A DNA stretch of 57,495 bases from Desulfovibrio sp. Its GTDB lineage: Bacteria; Desulfobacterota; Desulfovibrionia; Desulfovibrionales; Desulfovibrionaceae. The translations under genes and the position numbers were made by a program. Below, piece after piece: positions 17,388 through 26,814 of this stretch (position 1 is the first letter of the stretch; the number at the start of each line of letters is the position of its first letter). The notes beneath the pieces were generated by a model that was not told where the DNA came from, ran no database searches, and saw nothing but the letters and a program-made list of their open reading frames with translations. The stretch is taken from NCBI GenBank assembly GCA_016208105.1, contig JACQYS010000024.1:1-57495 (forward strand), read 5' to 3'.

Positions 17388-18011
17388 TTAAGCGGCTTCT
17401 GAGGACTCAACGCACCGGCCCTGCCTGATCATCTCCACGAGATCGGCGGGGCTGGACGTTTTGTGAGCCCCGGCCGGCCTCAACAACCCTCCAAGGAGTG
17501 CTTCGAGTTCGATGGGGTCACTTGGGCGGAAATGAATGTCCAGATGGGGCAGCAGGGACGCGTAGGCCTTGAAGGCGTATTGCCTCAACGGAGTGAGAAC
17601 GTCCGAGCGGCGCGTACGAAGGGGATTCTCGTCAGGAGAGCACGCTCTGCCAAATACAACCAGCTGCCTGCAGGACAGAAAGCGCATGGAGTAGACCGCA
17701 CAGGTCCCTTCCACCAGAAACGGGCAGGAGCCGTCGTCACTGCCCGTGAACCTGGCCAGGGCCTTTTGGGCAACAGGGGATTCGTCATGGCTTAACCGCC
17801 AAAGAGCACCGGCTACCTCCAAGGACGTGGCCGACAGATGGCTGGAGGAACAGCACCCGGAGCAGCGTTCTCCGCAGGAAGGCCTTATACCCCGCAGCTC
17901 GACTTCCTGACGCACAGCCAGCCGCACTCCCGAGTCCATGATAGCCTGGGCCTTGATGAGGCTTTGCAGCCACGTCGGCGTCAAAACGCCGTCGCAATAT
18001 GCGTTCGTCAT
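17388..18011 (-). CDS. YkgJ-family cysteine cluster protein
   Basis: A 207-residue soluble protein with the family's metal-binding cysteines CGERCSGCC and a second group C-PFLVEGT-C with SCR. Zinc or Fe-S binding is assumed for the family; the reaction is not known. The ATG at 18011 has GAGGAG seven bases upstream; an open frame continues 37 codons further but is poorly supported. It lies convergent to the acyltransferase gene and divergent from glnN. Confidence 0.85.
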   Translation of the reverse strand: MTNAYCDGVLTPTWLQSLIKAQAIMDSGVRLAVRQEVELRGIRPSCGERCSGCCSSSHLSATSLEVAGALWRLSHDESPVAQKALARFTGSDDGSCPFLVEGTCAVYSMRFLSCRQLVVFGRACSPDENPLRTRRSDVLTPLRQYAFKAYASLLPHLDIHFRPSDPIELEALLGGLLRPAGAHKTSSPADLVEMIRQGRCVESSEAA

Positions 18012-18523
18012 CTTGTTTCTCCTCGTATTTCGGCCTCTTGGACTGGGCGTTTTTACATACTTAGCAACCTTCATTCCAAAGTGATCCCCTTTTTTGCCTC
18101 CCCCTTTTTTCGCAATTGCCAATTTCAGCCTCTTCAGACAAAATACCGAATATTTCGACCATAAAACCTTAAAAATGCGCTCCCACAGCTCTTTTCTCCC
18201 CTTCCACTTGCCGACAGGACCATCAATTTTCGGAAAAATGTGACTTCGGAACAGATTTACAGGTTGCGCCTCCTTTACAATATTTCGGGACTAATTTACA
18301 TTATTGAAAATGACAGAGGGAAAGTAGGACAAGCTGAACCAGATGATTCCGTGGTATTTCAAAAATCAACAATTTTGAGGTACTTCGAACGCATCTCCCC
18401 GGCGGGAGCCATTCCAGGGCACCTGCCGCCTGGCCGGAGTATGGACATGGCCGGGCCTAAGCTGACCGCGCCTTCCCTCGCACCTAACAAATGAGCATTC
18501 TAAACCCCTATGGAGAACGCCCT
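18012..18523. other. Divergent regulatory region upstream of glnN
   Basis: 512 bases between ykgJ-like and glnN. The centre (18230-18320) is AT-rich with candidate -10 boxes such as TTTACAATATT and TTTACATTATT, unlike the GC-rich genes on both sides. The last 100 bases are GC-rich with short inverted repeats (around 18415-18470). A short frame of 84 codons (18240-18494) has no ribosome site and no recognisable product. No sigma-54 -24/-12 pair was seen. Confidence 0.5.
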
Positions 18524-20704
18524 ATGAGTGGAATCCAGGCACGCTTGAACGCCATCTCGGCGATCATCAACTACAAACCGGCCCATGCCCCCTTAAACTT
18601 CCACGACACCAAGCCCACCGAGGTTTTTGGTTCAAACGTTTTCAACGACAAGGTCATGAAGGAACGCCTGCCCAAGGCGGTATACAAGTCCCTTAAAAAG
18701 ACCATTCAGCTGGGCGAAAAGCTCGACGCTTCCCTGGCCGATGTCGTCGCCAACGCCATGAAGGACTGGGCCATCGAAAAGGGCGCCACCCACTTCACCC
18801 ACGTCTTCTATCCCCTGACCGGACTGACCGCTGAAAAGCACGACGCCTTCCTGGTGCCCGACGGAGAAGGCGGCGCTTTGGCCGAATTTTCCGGAACCAT
18901 GCTCATCCAGGGCGAACCCGACGCTTCCAGCTTCCCCTCCGGCGGGCTGCGCGCCACCTTCGAAGCCCGCGGCTACACCGCCTGGGACGTGACCAGCCCG
19001 GCCTACATCCTTGAAAATCCCAACGGCACCTTCCTGTGCATCCCCACCGCGTTCGTCTCCTGGACCGGCGAGGCCCTGGACAAGAAGACCCCGCTGCTGC
19101 GCTCCCTGCAGTCGCTCAACAAGCAGGCCAAGCGTGTGCTGAAGCTGTTCGGCGTCAACACCAAGCTGCCCGTCACCAGCTTCGCCGGCCCTGAACAGGA
19201 ATACTTCCTGATCGACCGCAACTTCGTGTTCTCCCGCCCCGACCTTCTCATTGCGGGTCGTTCGCTCTTCGGCGCGCCCTCGGCCAAGGGCCAGGAGTTC
19301 GAGGACCAGTACTTCGGCGTGGTTCCCCGCCGCGTCCTGTCCTTCATGATGGAAGTGGAGCGCGAGCTCTTCAAGCTGGGCGTGCCGGTCAAGACCCGCC
19401 ACAACGAAGTGGCTCCCAGCCAGTTCGAGATCGCGCCGATCTTTGAGCAGGGCAACCTGGCCACCGACCACAACCAGCTGATCATGACCACCCTGCGTTC
19501 CGTGGCCAAGCGCTACGGCATGATCTGCCTTTTGCACGAAAAGCCCTTCGCGGGCATCAACGGCTCGGGCAAGCACCTGAACTACTCCATCGGCAACGCC
19601 GAGTTGGGAAGCCTCTTTGATCCGGGCGCCACTCCCCACTCCAACGCCCAGTTCCTGGTGTTCTGCGCCGCCGCCATCCGCTCCCTCCACAAATACGGCG
19701 CTCTGCTTCGCGCCACCGTGGCTTCCGCCTCCAACGACCACCGCCTGGGCGCCAACGAAGCTCCCCCGGCCATCATGAGCGCCTACCTGGGCGAACAGCT
19801 GACCGACGTGTTCGAGCAGATCAAGAAGGGCCAGGTGAAGGGCTCAAAGCAGAAGGGCGTCATGCATATCGGCGTGGACACCCTCCCCCCGCTGCCCATG
19901 GATCCGGGCGACCGCAACCGCACCAGCCCCTTCGCCTTCACCGGCAACCGCTTCGAGTTCCGCGCCGTGGGTTCCTCCCACTCCATCGCCGGCGCCCAGG
20001 TGGCCCTGAACGCAATGATGGCCGAATCCCTGGACTACATCGCCACCGAGCTTGAAAAACTGGGCAAGGTCAACAAGACCCAGTTCAACGAAGGCGTGCA
20101 GAAACTCCTGCAGAAGATCATGAAGGAGCACGACGCCGTGATCTTCAACGGCGACGGATACTCCGACGCCTGGCACAAGGAAGCGGCCAAGCGCGGCCTG
20201 CCCAACCTGAAGACCACTCCCGAGGCTCTGCCTGTTCTCTCCAGCAAGGAAGTGATCGGCCTCTTCACCAAGTACGGCATCTTCACCGAGGCTGAAGTGA
20301 AGTCCCGCCAGGAGATCTACCTGGAGCAGTACGTGAAGACCATCCTCACCGAGGCCAACCTGGTGATCCGCATGGCCCGCACGGTGATCTTCCCGGCCGC
20401 CATGCGCTACCAGGGCGAACTGGCCGGCACCTGCGCCAACCTAAAAGCCATCGGACACGACTTCAAGATGGCTTCCCTGGAAGACGTGACCACCAAGCTG
20501 CGCGCCATGCAGGCCGAAGTGGACAAGCTGGAGAAGCTCTTGGCCCACGAAGGCGGCGACACTCTAGCCCATGCCAAGTTCATGTGCGACAAGGTTCTGC
20601 CCGCCATGAGTGCGGTCCGCTCCTATGCGGACGCCCTGGAGAGCGTGGTTGCCGACGACCTGTGGCCCCTGCCTTCCTACCAGGAGATGCTGTTCATCCG
20701 CTAA
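18524..20704 (+). CDS. glnN: Glutamine synthetase type III
   Basis: A 726-residue GSIII, which joins ammonia and glutamate using ATP. Length fits the family (about 700-730). Signature stretches are [43 protein letters not shown] and [13 protein letters not shown]. The ATG at 18524 has GGAG eight bases upstream, better than the ATG 11 codons earlier. It is flanked by its own long upstream region and a strong terminator, so it is probably monocistronic. GSIII is not controlled by the adenylylation used for GSI. Confidence 0.97.
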   Translation: MSGIQARLNAISAIINYKPAHAPLNFHDTKPTEVFGSNVFNDKVMKERLPKAVYKSLKKTIQLGEKLDASLADVVANAMKDWAIEKGATHFTHVFYPLTGLTAEKHDAFLVPDGEGGALAEFSGTMLIQGEPDASSFPSGGLRATFEARGYTAWDVTSPAYILENPNGTFLCIPTAFVSWTGEALDKKTPLLRSLQSLNKQAKRVLKLFGVNTKLPVTSFAGPEQEYFLIDRNFVFSRPDLLIAGRSLFGAPSAKGQEFEDQYFGVVPRRVLSFMMEVERELFKLGVPVKTRHNEVAPSQFEIAPIFEQGNLATDHNQLIMTTLRSVAKRYGMICLLHEKPFAGINGSGKHLNYSIGNAELGSLFDPGATPHSNAQFLVFCAAAIRSLHKYGALLRATVASASNDHRLGANEAPPAIMSAYLGEQLTDVFEQIKKGQVKGSKQKGVMHIGVDTLPPLPMDPGDRNRTSPFAFTGNRFEFRAVGSSHSIAGAQVALNAMMAESLDYIATELEKLGKVNKTQFNEGVQKLLQKIMKEHDAVIFNGDGYSDAWHKEAAKRGLPNLKTTPEALPVLSSKEVIGLFTKYGIFTEAEVKSRQEIYLEQYVKTILTEANLVIRMARTVIFPAAMRYQGELAGTCANLKAIGHDFKMASLEDVTTKLRAMQAEVDKLEKLLAHEGGDTLAHAKFMCDKVLPAMSAVRSYADALESVVADDLWPLPSYQEMLFIR

Positions 20705-20730
20705 GACGGAGAACGGACGAACGAAACACG

Positions 20731-20762
20731 AAGGCCGCTCCCGATTGGGGGCGGCCTTTTTT
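20731..20762 (+). terminator. Rho-independent terminator after glnN
   Basis: AGGCCGC and GCGGCCT form the main stem (with CCC/GGG extending it) and TTTTTT follows. It lies 27 bases past the glnN stop. Confidence 0.92.
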
Positions 20763-20784
20763 GTGCAGGAGCTCTGCGGGATTA

Positions 20785-20823
20785 GCCTGCGGCGGCCAAA
20801 GGGCTTTGCCCTTTGGAATCCCT
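20785..20823. repeat. Dispersed palindromic repeat, copy 1
   Basis: The core CCAAAGGGC-TTT-GCCCTTTGG is a perfect 9-bp hairpin, flanked by GGCGG on the left and AATCCC on the right. A second copy with the same flanks lies at 37654-37693. Both are intergenic, as REP-type elements are. Confidence 0.8.
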
Positions 20824-20884
20824 ATCCGCTTCGCGACGAATGAGCTTCTCCCTCTTCGCTTTTGAGAATAAAGATGAACGGTTG

Positions 20885-21301
20885 TTATTCCCCGATTATC
20901 TTCACCAGCACCCGTTTCTTGCGCCTTCCGTCGAACTCTCCGTAAAAAATCCGCTCCCAGGTTCCCAGGTCCAGGCGCCCCGCGGTGATGGCCACCACCA
21001 CCTCGCGCCCCATGATCTGACGTTTCATGTGGGCGTCCGCGTTGTCCTCCCCCACGTTATGGCGATACTGCCCCACAGGCTCATGTGGAGCGAGCTTCTC
21101 CAGCCACTGCTCGTAGTCGTGATGCAGACCGGACTCATCATCATTGATGAACACGCTGGCCGTTATGTGCATGGCGTTCACCAGCACCAGGCCTTCCGTA
21201 ACCCCCGAGTCCCGGAGGCAGTCCTCAACATCATGGGTGATGTTCACGAACCCGCGCCGCGTCGGGATATTGAACCAGAGTTCCTTGCGATAGCTCTTCA
21301 T
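20885..21301 (-). CDS. yjbQ: YjbQ family protein (UPF0047)
   Basis: A 138-residue protein, the family's usual length. The motifs [18 protein letters not shown] and [16 protein letters not shown] are characteristic. E. coli YjbQ has weak thiamine-phosphate synthase activity in vitro; the true role is unsettled. The ATG at 21301 with GGAG five bases upstream gives that length; the frame is open for 15 more codons. It stands alone, facing glnN tail to tail. Confidence 0.93.
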   Translation of the reverse strand: MKSYRKELWFNIPTRRGFVNITHDVEDCLRDSGVTEGLVLVNAMHITASVFINDDESGLHHDYEQWLEKLAPHEPVGQYRHNVGEDNADAHMKRQIMGREVVVAITAGRLDLGTWERIFYGEFDGRRKKRVLVKIIGE

Positions 21302-21405
21302 GGCAGCTCCAAAGTATGATCGCCGGGCGTAATCCACGCCCTGCATATATTTGCAAACATGTAGAATGAAGCAAGCGAAGGAGCAACCGGAAAGGAAAAG
21401 ACGGA

Positions 21406-21433
21406 GCCCCCTGGCGAGCGCACGCCAGGGGGC
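21406..21433 (-). terminator. Rho-independent terminator of the TPR gene
   Basis: GCCCCCTGGCG pairs with CGCCAGGGGGC (11 bp) over a six-base loop. On the minus strand it is followed by CTCCGTCTTTTCC. It lies 14 bases past the stop of the TPR gene. Confidence 0.85.
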
Positions 21434-21447
21434 CCGGACAAAGTGGC

Positions 21448-22014
21448 CTAGAGGTCTTTGTACTTCTTAGGAATCTTCAGCTTCGGATTGAGCTTCTTGG
21501 CCATGGCGAAATCGGACTTGGCCTGTTCCGGGTTGGGGGGCGACATGTTCATGCTGCTGATGCCGCGGTTGTAGTAGTAGCCAGCAGTGATGATGCTGGG
21601 CTGGGAACCGGAGATGGCCTTGGTGAAGTCCTGCACGGCCTCGGCGTGCTTGCCCTTCATGGCCAGGGCACGGCCCCGCTCGTAATAGGTACCCAGCAGG
21701 TCCGGCTTCATCTCCAGAGCCTTGTTGAAGTCCATGATGGCTTCGTCGGTCTTTTTGGTGTTGGCGTAACACATGCCCCTGTCAGAATACGCATTGGCGA
21801 GAATGTCTTTGGGCGTTTGGGGATTTTCGATGACCTTTGTCATGGCCGCCATGCCGGCGCTCCACTGATGGTTGTTCACCAGTTCCACAGCCTTGGCATA
21901 CGTGGCGCTGATGTCCTGCTGCTCGGCTTTCGAGGCTTTTTTTGCCGCCTGGGCCGGAGCGACGCAAACGCACAGCGCCGCGAAGAGCATCATCACAAGA
22001 ATACGCTTGCTCAT
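21448..22014 (-). CDS. Secreted tetratricopeptide-repeat protein
   Basis: A 188-residue protein with a signal peptide (residues 1-23, ending APAQA-AK) and about three TPR units, for example [26 protein letters not shown] and [22 protein letters not shown] in part. It would act as a periplasmic protein-binding scaffold. The ATG at 22014 has AGGAGG five bases upstream. It has its own terminator. The 276 bases upstream are AT-rich (22120-22160) and should hold its promoter. Partners are not evident. Confidence 0.88.
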   Translation of the reverse strand: MSKRILVMMLFAALCVCVAPAQAAKKASKAEQQDISATYAKAVELVNNHQWSAGMAAMTKVIENPQTPKDILANAYSDRGMCYANTKKTDEAIMDFNKALEMKPDLLGTYYERGRALAMKGKHAEAVQDFTKAISGSQPSIITAGYYYNRGISSMNMSPPNPEQAKSDFAMAKKLNPKLKIPKKYKDL

Positions 22015-22290
22015 AGGAACCTCCTGAGGTGTTGGATTTTTATCCATTAGGTTCAGGATGTGCCTCACAACAACGCAATGATCAAGAAAAATCAGTTTGT
22101 TCGGCTGCCCCTCTCACCGCAATCACTACCAACTAAATAATATCATTAATCAATTTACATTAGGAGCATACGCTGTTCGTAGCGTTGTAAAGTGAAGGCA
22201 GACGGCGCCTAAAGTGCGAGGCGCTTAAGCGAAGGCCAGGCGTTCGCACGCACTGCTTCAGGGAAAAGGAACAGCAGGGGGTAGGCGGGG

Positions 22291-23154
22291 TTATCGCCGG
22301 TCGCGCTCCAAAGCTTCCAGCCTGGCCTCCAGGTTCAAAACCCTGGATTCCAAGTCGGCGTCTCTGGAGCTTTTCGAACGCTGGGAAACGGTTTCGGCTA
22401 TGAGATCATCCCGGATAAGCGTCTTCTCAAAGAATATCTTGATGAGCGTGGAGAGGTAGCGACGCCCCATCTCCGTAAGGTGCAGATTGGAGCTGCCCCA
22501 GGTTCTGCCCTGCCAGCTGATGGGCACCTGCAGGATGTTGTAGTTGCGGATAAGCGCGGACAAGGAGAGTTCGATGGTGATGTTGAAGTGGCTGGCCCTG
22601 TAGGGTCCGCACTCGCGTATGACATGGGAGCGGTAGGCCTTGAAGGAATTGGTCAGATCGTTGAAGCGGGTCCAGAAGAGCAGCCGGAGCATGGTGTTCA
22701 CCAGCCTGTTCACCATGAGCTTGATCTTCGGGTAATTGCTGGTCCTGGAGCCCTTGATGAATCGGGAGCCGAACACGCAGTCATAGCCGTTCGAGATCTC
22801 TTTGAAATACATGACCACATCGTCCGGCTCGTCCGAGGCGTCGGCCATGTAGATGATCAGCACGTCGCCCTTGGCCGCATCGAGCCCCGTCCGGATGGCC
22901 CGTCCGAACCCCCGGGGGGGGAAACGGTCCACACGCTTGATGCGCGGGTTCTCCGCGGCCAGACCCGTGAGCACCTCGGATGTCTGGTCGGTGCTGTTGT
23001 CGTTGACCACCACCAGTTCATAGTCGATTCCGGCTGCCTCGAGCCGCGTCCAAAGACTACGAAGACTGGTGGAAATGTTCTGCTCTTCGTTGAACGCGGG
23101 GATGACGACAGAGAGAGTCAAGGGAGTATTCTGGGGCATGAGTGGATCTGGCAT
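22291..23154 (-). CDS. Family 2 glycosyltransferase (dolichol-phosphate mannosyltransferase type)
   Basis: A 287-residue GT2 enzyme. It shows SVVIPAFNEEQNI at the N-terminus, VVVNDNSTDQT, and the metal-binding acidic motif in IIYMADASDEPDD (ADASD in place of the usual DADLQ). FGSRFIKGSR is conserved in polyprenyl-phosphate glycosyltransferases. No clear membrane helices are present; a charged C-terminal coiled coil follows (250-287). It probably glycosylates a lipid carrier or surface glycan. An ATG five codons downstream (23139) is an alternative start. Confidence 0.87.
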   Translation of the reverse strand: MPDPLMPQNTPLTLSVVIPAFNEEQNISTSLRSLWTRLEAAGIDYELVVVNDNSTDQTSEVLTGLAAENPRIKRVDRFPPRGFGRAIRTGLDAAKGDVLIIYMADASDEPDDVVMYFKEISNGYDCVFGSRFIKGSRTSNYPKIKLMVNRLVNTMLRLLFWTRFNDLTNSFKAYRSHVIRECGPYRASHFNITIELSLSALIRNYNILQVPISWQGRTWGSSNLHLTEMGRRYLSTLIKIFFEKTLIRDDLIAETVSQRSKSSRDADLESRVLNLEARLEALERDRR

Positions 23155-23310
23155 AGTCCGAGGCTGGTTTTCCTGTCAATTTCGAAGTCCTCGGACTTAC
23201 AAGGACAACAGGATTCGGACGGCATAAGTGTGAGGCGTCCCCTCTCATTGACCGTCCTGCGGGCGTGGCGTACAGCGGACGTGCCTTGAATCGAACTCCG
23301 CGAGCCTTAC

Positions 23311-24438
23311 ATGACGCCCCCTGACCATGCCGCCACAATGAACCACAAGCCCGCAACCACGGGATTGGCCATCACATTATCCGGGCGCCTGGATGCGGAA
23401 GGCGTGACGGTTCTCTGGGATCGAGCGGTTCGCCTGGCTTCAAGCCCTGGCATGGCCCTCACGGTTGACGCCTCCGGAGTAAGCTACTGCGACGGAGCAG
23501 GTCTTGCCCTGCTGGTTGAGCTTCGCCGCAGGGCCGAGTCAGCCAGGGCGGCATTCACCCTTTCTGGATTGGACGATAGATTCCGGGCCCTTTACGACCA
23601 GTTTTCCCCCCAGGACCTCCTTCCCCCGCCCTCCACCTTGAAAAAACCGAGTCTGCCCGAGGAGGTGGGACGCAAGACGTCCATCCTTTTTGACGATATC
23701 TACGCCCAGGTATCCTTTGTTGGAGAATTCGCCACAGCTGTGGTCCGCGCGTTGGCCAACCCGCGCCGGGTGCGCTGGAAGGATGCCGTGTACGTGGCTG
23801 AAACGGCCGGTGCCAACGCGTTTCCCATCATCGTGCTCATCGGGTTCCTCATGGGGCTCATCATGGCCTTCCAATCCGCCATGCCGCTCAAGCAGTTCGG
23901 CGCGGAGATCTTCGTGGCGAACCTTCTGGGGCTTTCGCTCCTGAGGGAACTCGGGCCTCTGGTCACGGCCATCATTCTGGCCGGGCGCTCCGGCTCCTCC
24001 TTTGCCGCGGAGATCGGCACCATGACCGTGAACGAGGAGATCAACGCCCTGGTCACCATGGGTTTGGACCCGGTACGGTTCCTGGTGGTCACCCGGGTGC
24101 TGGCGGCCATGGCCATGACCCCGCTTCTGACCATCTTCTTCAGCGCGGCCGGTTTGGTCGGCGGGGCGCTGGTCATGCTCTCCCTGGGCTATCCCCTGGT
24201 GGCCTTCCTCAACCAGGTGCACATGTCCGTTACCATAAGTGACATGATGGGTGGACTTTTCAAGGCCATGGTGTTCAGCCTTCTGGTGTGCGCCATCGGT
24301 TGCCAGCGCGGCCTGCGCACCCGGGGCGGGGCCAGCTCAGTTGGTCAATCCACCACCAGTGCAGTGGTTTCCGGCATAATCCTCATCGCCGTTGCCGACG
24401 GGGTGTTCGCGGTGGTCTTCTACGTGATGGGGTGGTGA
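23311..24438 (+). CDS. mlaE: MlaE-family lipid ABC permease fused to a STAS domain
   Basis: A 375-residue protein. Residues about 17-105 are a STAS domain like MlaB (VDASGVSYCDGAGLALLVELR), and 130-375 are the MlaE/YrbE permease with ETAGANAFPIIVLIGFLMG and LRELGPLVTAIILAGRSGS. It moves lipids across the inner membrane with MlaF. In E. coli these are two proteins; here they are fused. The stop overlaps the mlaF start by one base (TGATG). The start is uncertain, with 23338 as an alternative. Confidence 0.94.
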   Translation: MTPPDHAATMNHKPATTGLAITLSGRLDAEGVTVLWDRAVRLASSPGMALTVDASGVSYCDGAGLALLVELRRRAESARAAFTLSGLDDRFRALYDQFSPQDLLPPPSTLKKPSLPEEVGRKTSILFDDIYAQVSFVGEFATAVVRALANPRRVRWKDAVYVAETAGANAFPIIVLIGFLMGLIMAFQSAMPLKQFGAEIFVANLLGLSLLRELGPLVTAIILAGRSGSSFAAEIGTMTVNEEINALVTMGLDPVRFLVVTRVLAAMAMTPLLTIFFSAAGLVGGALVMLSLGYPLVAFLNQVHMSVTISDMMGGLFKAMVFSLLVCAIGCQRGLRTRGGASSVGQSTTSAVVSGIILIAVADGVFAVVFYVMGW

Positions 24439-25184
24439 TGGCTGTCCCGGTTATAACCGTCTCCAACCTGACCATGGGCTACGGCGACAAGGTTGTGCTC
24501 AAGGACATCAACTTTTCCGTGCAGCCTGGCGAGGTTTTCGTCATCCTCGGCGGTTCCGGGTGCGGCAAGTCCACGCTCTTAAAGCACATGATCGGGCTTT
24601 ACCCGCCCATGTCCGGCACCATCCGCATCCAGGGCCGGGACATTGTCGCGGCACATGGGCGAGTTCGCCGGGAGATTCTCAGGTCCTTCGGGGTCATGTA
24701 TCAGTCCGGCGCCCTGTTCGGCTCTTTGACGCTTCTGGAAAACATTTGTCTGCCTCTTGAAGAGTTCACCCGTCTGCCCAAGGACGCCCGCGAGGCAGTG
24801 GCCCGATTGAAACTCAAACAGGTCGGGCTGGCCGGTTCCGAGGAGAAGCTGCCCTCCGAACTGTCCGGCGGCATGCAAAAGCGCGCGGCCATAGCCCGGG
24901 CCATGGCCCTGGACCCGGCCATACTCTTTCTGGACGAACCCCAGGCCGGGCTCGACCCGGTCACCTCGGCGGGCATGGACGAGCTTGTCTTGACCCTGTC
25001 CCAAAGCCTGGGCATCACCTTCGTTGTGGTAAGCCACGAGCTTGCCAGCATCTACGCCGTGGCGCACCGCGTCATCATGCTGGACCCCGAAACCAAGGGC
25101 ATCATCGCCGAAGGACCGCCCACCGAGCTTCGCGAACACAGCCCAAACCCCAAGGTCCGTAAATTTTTCAATCGGGAGGCGTAA
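24438..25184 (+). CDS. mlaF: MlaF-type ABC transporter ATPase
   Basis: A 248-residue ATPase that powers the MCE-type lipid transporter. Walker A GGSGCGKST (residues about 35-43), signature LSGGMQKRAAIARA, Walker B ILFLDEPQAGLDP and the switch His in VVVSHEL are all intact. The ATG at 24438 overlaps the mlaE stop, and mlaD follows after eight bases, so all four genes form one operon. Confidence 0.95.
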   Translation: MAVPVITVSNLTMGYGDKVVLKDINFSVQPGEVFVILGGSGCGKSTLLKHMIGLYPPMSGTIRIQGRDIVAAHGRVRREILRSFGVMYQSGALFGSLTLLENICLPLEEFTRLPKDAREAVARLKLKQVGLAGSEEKLPSELSGGMQKRAAIARAMALDPAILFLDEPQAGLDPVTSAGMDELVLTLSQSLGITFVVVSHELASIYAVAHRVIMLDPETKGIIAEGPPTELREHSPNPKVRKFFNREA

Positions 25185-25192
25185 AGCCCGTC

Positions 25193-26185
25193 ATGAGCGT
25201 CCACTCCAACTACTTCAAGCTCGGCCTCTTCATCATAGGCGCCACCTCCCTGGTTCTCGTCGCCCTGGTTTTTTTCGGCTTAGGATCCCTGCACAAGGAC
25301 AAGGTCATGCTCGAGACCTACTTCGACGAATCCGTTCAGGGTCTCGATGTGGGTTCGCCGCTCAAGTTCAAGGGGGTGAAGATCGGTTCCGTGGAGCGCA
25401 TCCGCTTCGTCTTCAACAAATACACCAACTTCAGGGACATACCCTTCCGGTACGTGCTGGTGGAAATGGCTTTGGATCCTGAATCCGCCCTGGCGGTCAA
25501 AAACCGCGACGACATGAAAGACGCCATCCGCAACGAAGTGGAGAACGGCCTTCGTGTTCGAATCGCCCCTCAAGGGCTTACCGGCACCGGTTACCTTGAA
25601 ATGGACTACGTCAATCCACGGGCCAGCAAGCCTCTGCCCATCGAGTGGACTCCCGAATACTTCTATGTGCCTTCCGCGCCGAGCACCATCGCCCGTTTGG
25701 AAGAAAGCTTCGAGACCTTCTCCAAGATTCTGCGCAAGGTTGACGAGGCGGGCGTGGACCACGCCATCCAGAACATCAACTCGCTTCTGGTTGTGATCCG
25801 CGAGGCGGTCAAAGACGCCAACGTGCCCGGCCTTTCCGGCAACGTGGATTCTCTCATCAGCGACCTGCGAAAGACCAACGAGCACCTGAACTCCATGATT
25901 GGCAGCAAGGAAGCCCGTGAAGCTCTGAAAAACCTGGGTGAAACCCTGGTCAACCTGAAGGCTTCCACGGAAAACCTGCCCCAGGCCATCGTCGACCTGC
26001 GCAAGCTCCTCAAAGAATTCAATACCCTCGTGGCCAGCCAGCGCGACGAGGTGCAGGGCCTGCTGCAGCAGGGCAAGCAGATGTTCGAGAACTTAAACGA
26101 CCTTACAGGCGACGCAAAACGCAACCCCTCGCGGCTGCTGTTCGGTGCACCGCCCGCAAAAGCGAATCCGGAGAAGAAGAGATGA
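25193..26185 (+). CDS. mlaD: MlaD/MCE-domain lipid-binding protein
   Basis: A 330-residue inner-membrane protein with one N-terminal helix (residues 8-30), an MCE domain (about 38-120, with VQGLDVGSPLKFKGVKIGSV), and a long helical C-terminal half (about 170-310). MCE proteins form hexameric rings that guide lipids across the periplasm. The C-terminal coiled region is longer than E. coli MlaD (183 residues) and could form a needle-like extension. It overlaps the lipoprotein gene (ATGA). Confidence 0.93.
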   Translation: MSVHSNYFKLGLFIIGATSLVLVALVFFGLGSLHKDKVMLETYFDESVQGLDVGSPLKFKGVKIGSVERIRFVFNKYTNFRDIPFRYVLVEMALDPESALAVKNRDDMKDAIRNEVENGLRVRIAPQGLTGTGYLEMDYVNPRASKPLPIEWTPEYFYVPSAPSTIARLEESFETFSKILRKVDEAGVDHAIQNINSLLVVIREAVKDANVPGLSGNVDSLISDLRKTNEHLNSMIGSKEAREALKNLGETLVNLKASTENLPQAIVDLRKLLKEFNTLVASQRDEVQGLLQQGKQMFENLNDLTGDAKRNPSRLLFGAPPAKANPEKKR

Positions 26186-26805
26186 AAAGAGTAGGCGCCG
26201 CAATTCTCGCCTTGGTTCTCCTGGCCCAGTTCGCCGGATGCGCTCCTTCGCTTTCCCGTCCGGCCGTGGAACGCCGGTTCTACAACATCACGGCCCAGCG
26301 GACGGACGTGGCCGCGCCCCAGCAGGACAAGACCGTGCTCAAGGTGCGGCCCCTGCAGATAAGCCCGGCCTATCAGGGAAAAGAACTGGTCTACCGCCTG
26401 GGCGAGGTGGAGTTCGAGTCGGATTATTACAACGTCCTTTTCGTGCAGCCCTCCAGCAACCTGTCCCAGCAGGTGGAGCAATGGCTGGGCAGAGCCGGGG
26501 TTTTCTCGCACGTGGTGGATTCCACCAGCCAGGTGGCGGACACCCACCTGCTGGAAGGTCTGGTCAACGCGCTGTATGGGGACTTTCGGGACAGGGCCAA
26601 CCCCAAGGCCGTGCTTGAGGTGCAGTTCTTTTTGCTGAAAAACAACAAGAACGAGAACTACTCGGTGGCCTTTTCCAAGTCGTACAAGAAGACCGTGCCT
26701 TTCTCGGCCGGTTTCAAGGACGCCGGGGTGCTGGTTGCGGCGTACAACCAGGCCCTGGCCGAGGTGCTCGCGGAATTGGAGATGGATTTGCGGGGGGCGA
26801 AATAG
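26182..26805 (+). CDS. ABC transport auxiliary lipoprotein (PqiC-like)
   Basis: A 207-residue lipoprotein with lipobox QFAGC at residues 16-20. The body (RRFYNITAQR, LVYRLGEVEFESDYYNVLFVQPS) fits the ABC_trans_aux family, which includes PqiC and acts with MCE transporters at the outer membrane. It overlaps mlaD by four bases. It takes the place that MlaC/MlaA fill in enteric Mla systems, neither of which is in the window. Confidence 0.87.
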   Translation: MKRVGAAILALVLLAQFAGCAPSLSRPAVERRFYNITAQRTDVAAPQQDKTVLKVRPLQISPAYQGKELVYRLGEVEFESDYYNVLFVQPSSNLSQQVEQWLGRAGVFSHVVDSTSQVADTHLLEGLVNALYGDFRDRANPKAVLEVQFFLLKNNKNENYSVAFSKSYKKTVPFSAGFKDAGVLVAAYNQALAEVLAELEMDLRGAK

Positions 26806-26814
26806 AGCGGCGCC

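Noticed and set aside
18240-18494. An 84-codon frame upstream of glnN
   Set aside because: No ribosome site, mixed base composition across its length and no recognisable protein; more likely promoter and leader.
18632-19741. A 369-codon minus-strand frame inside glnN
   Set aside because: Gly/Val/His-rich translation opposite a clear glutamine synthetase; a GC-rich shadow frame.
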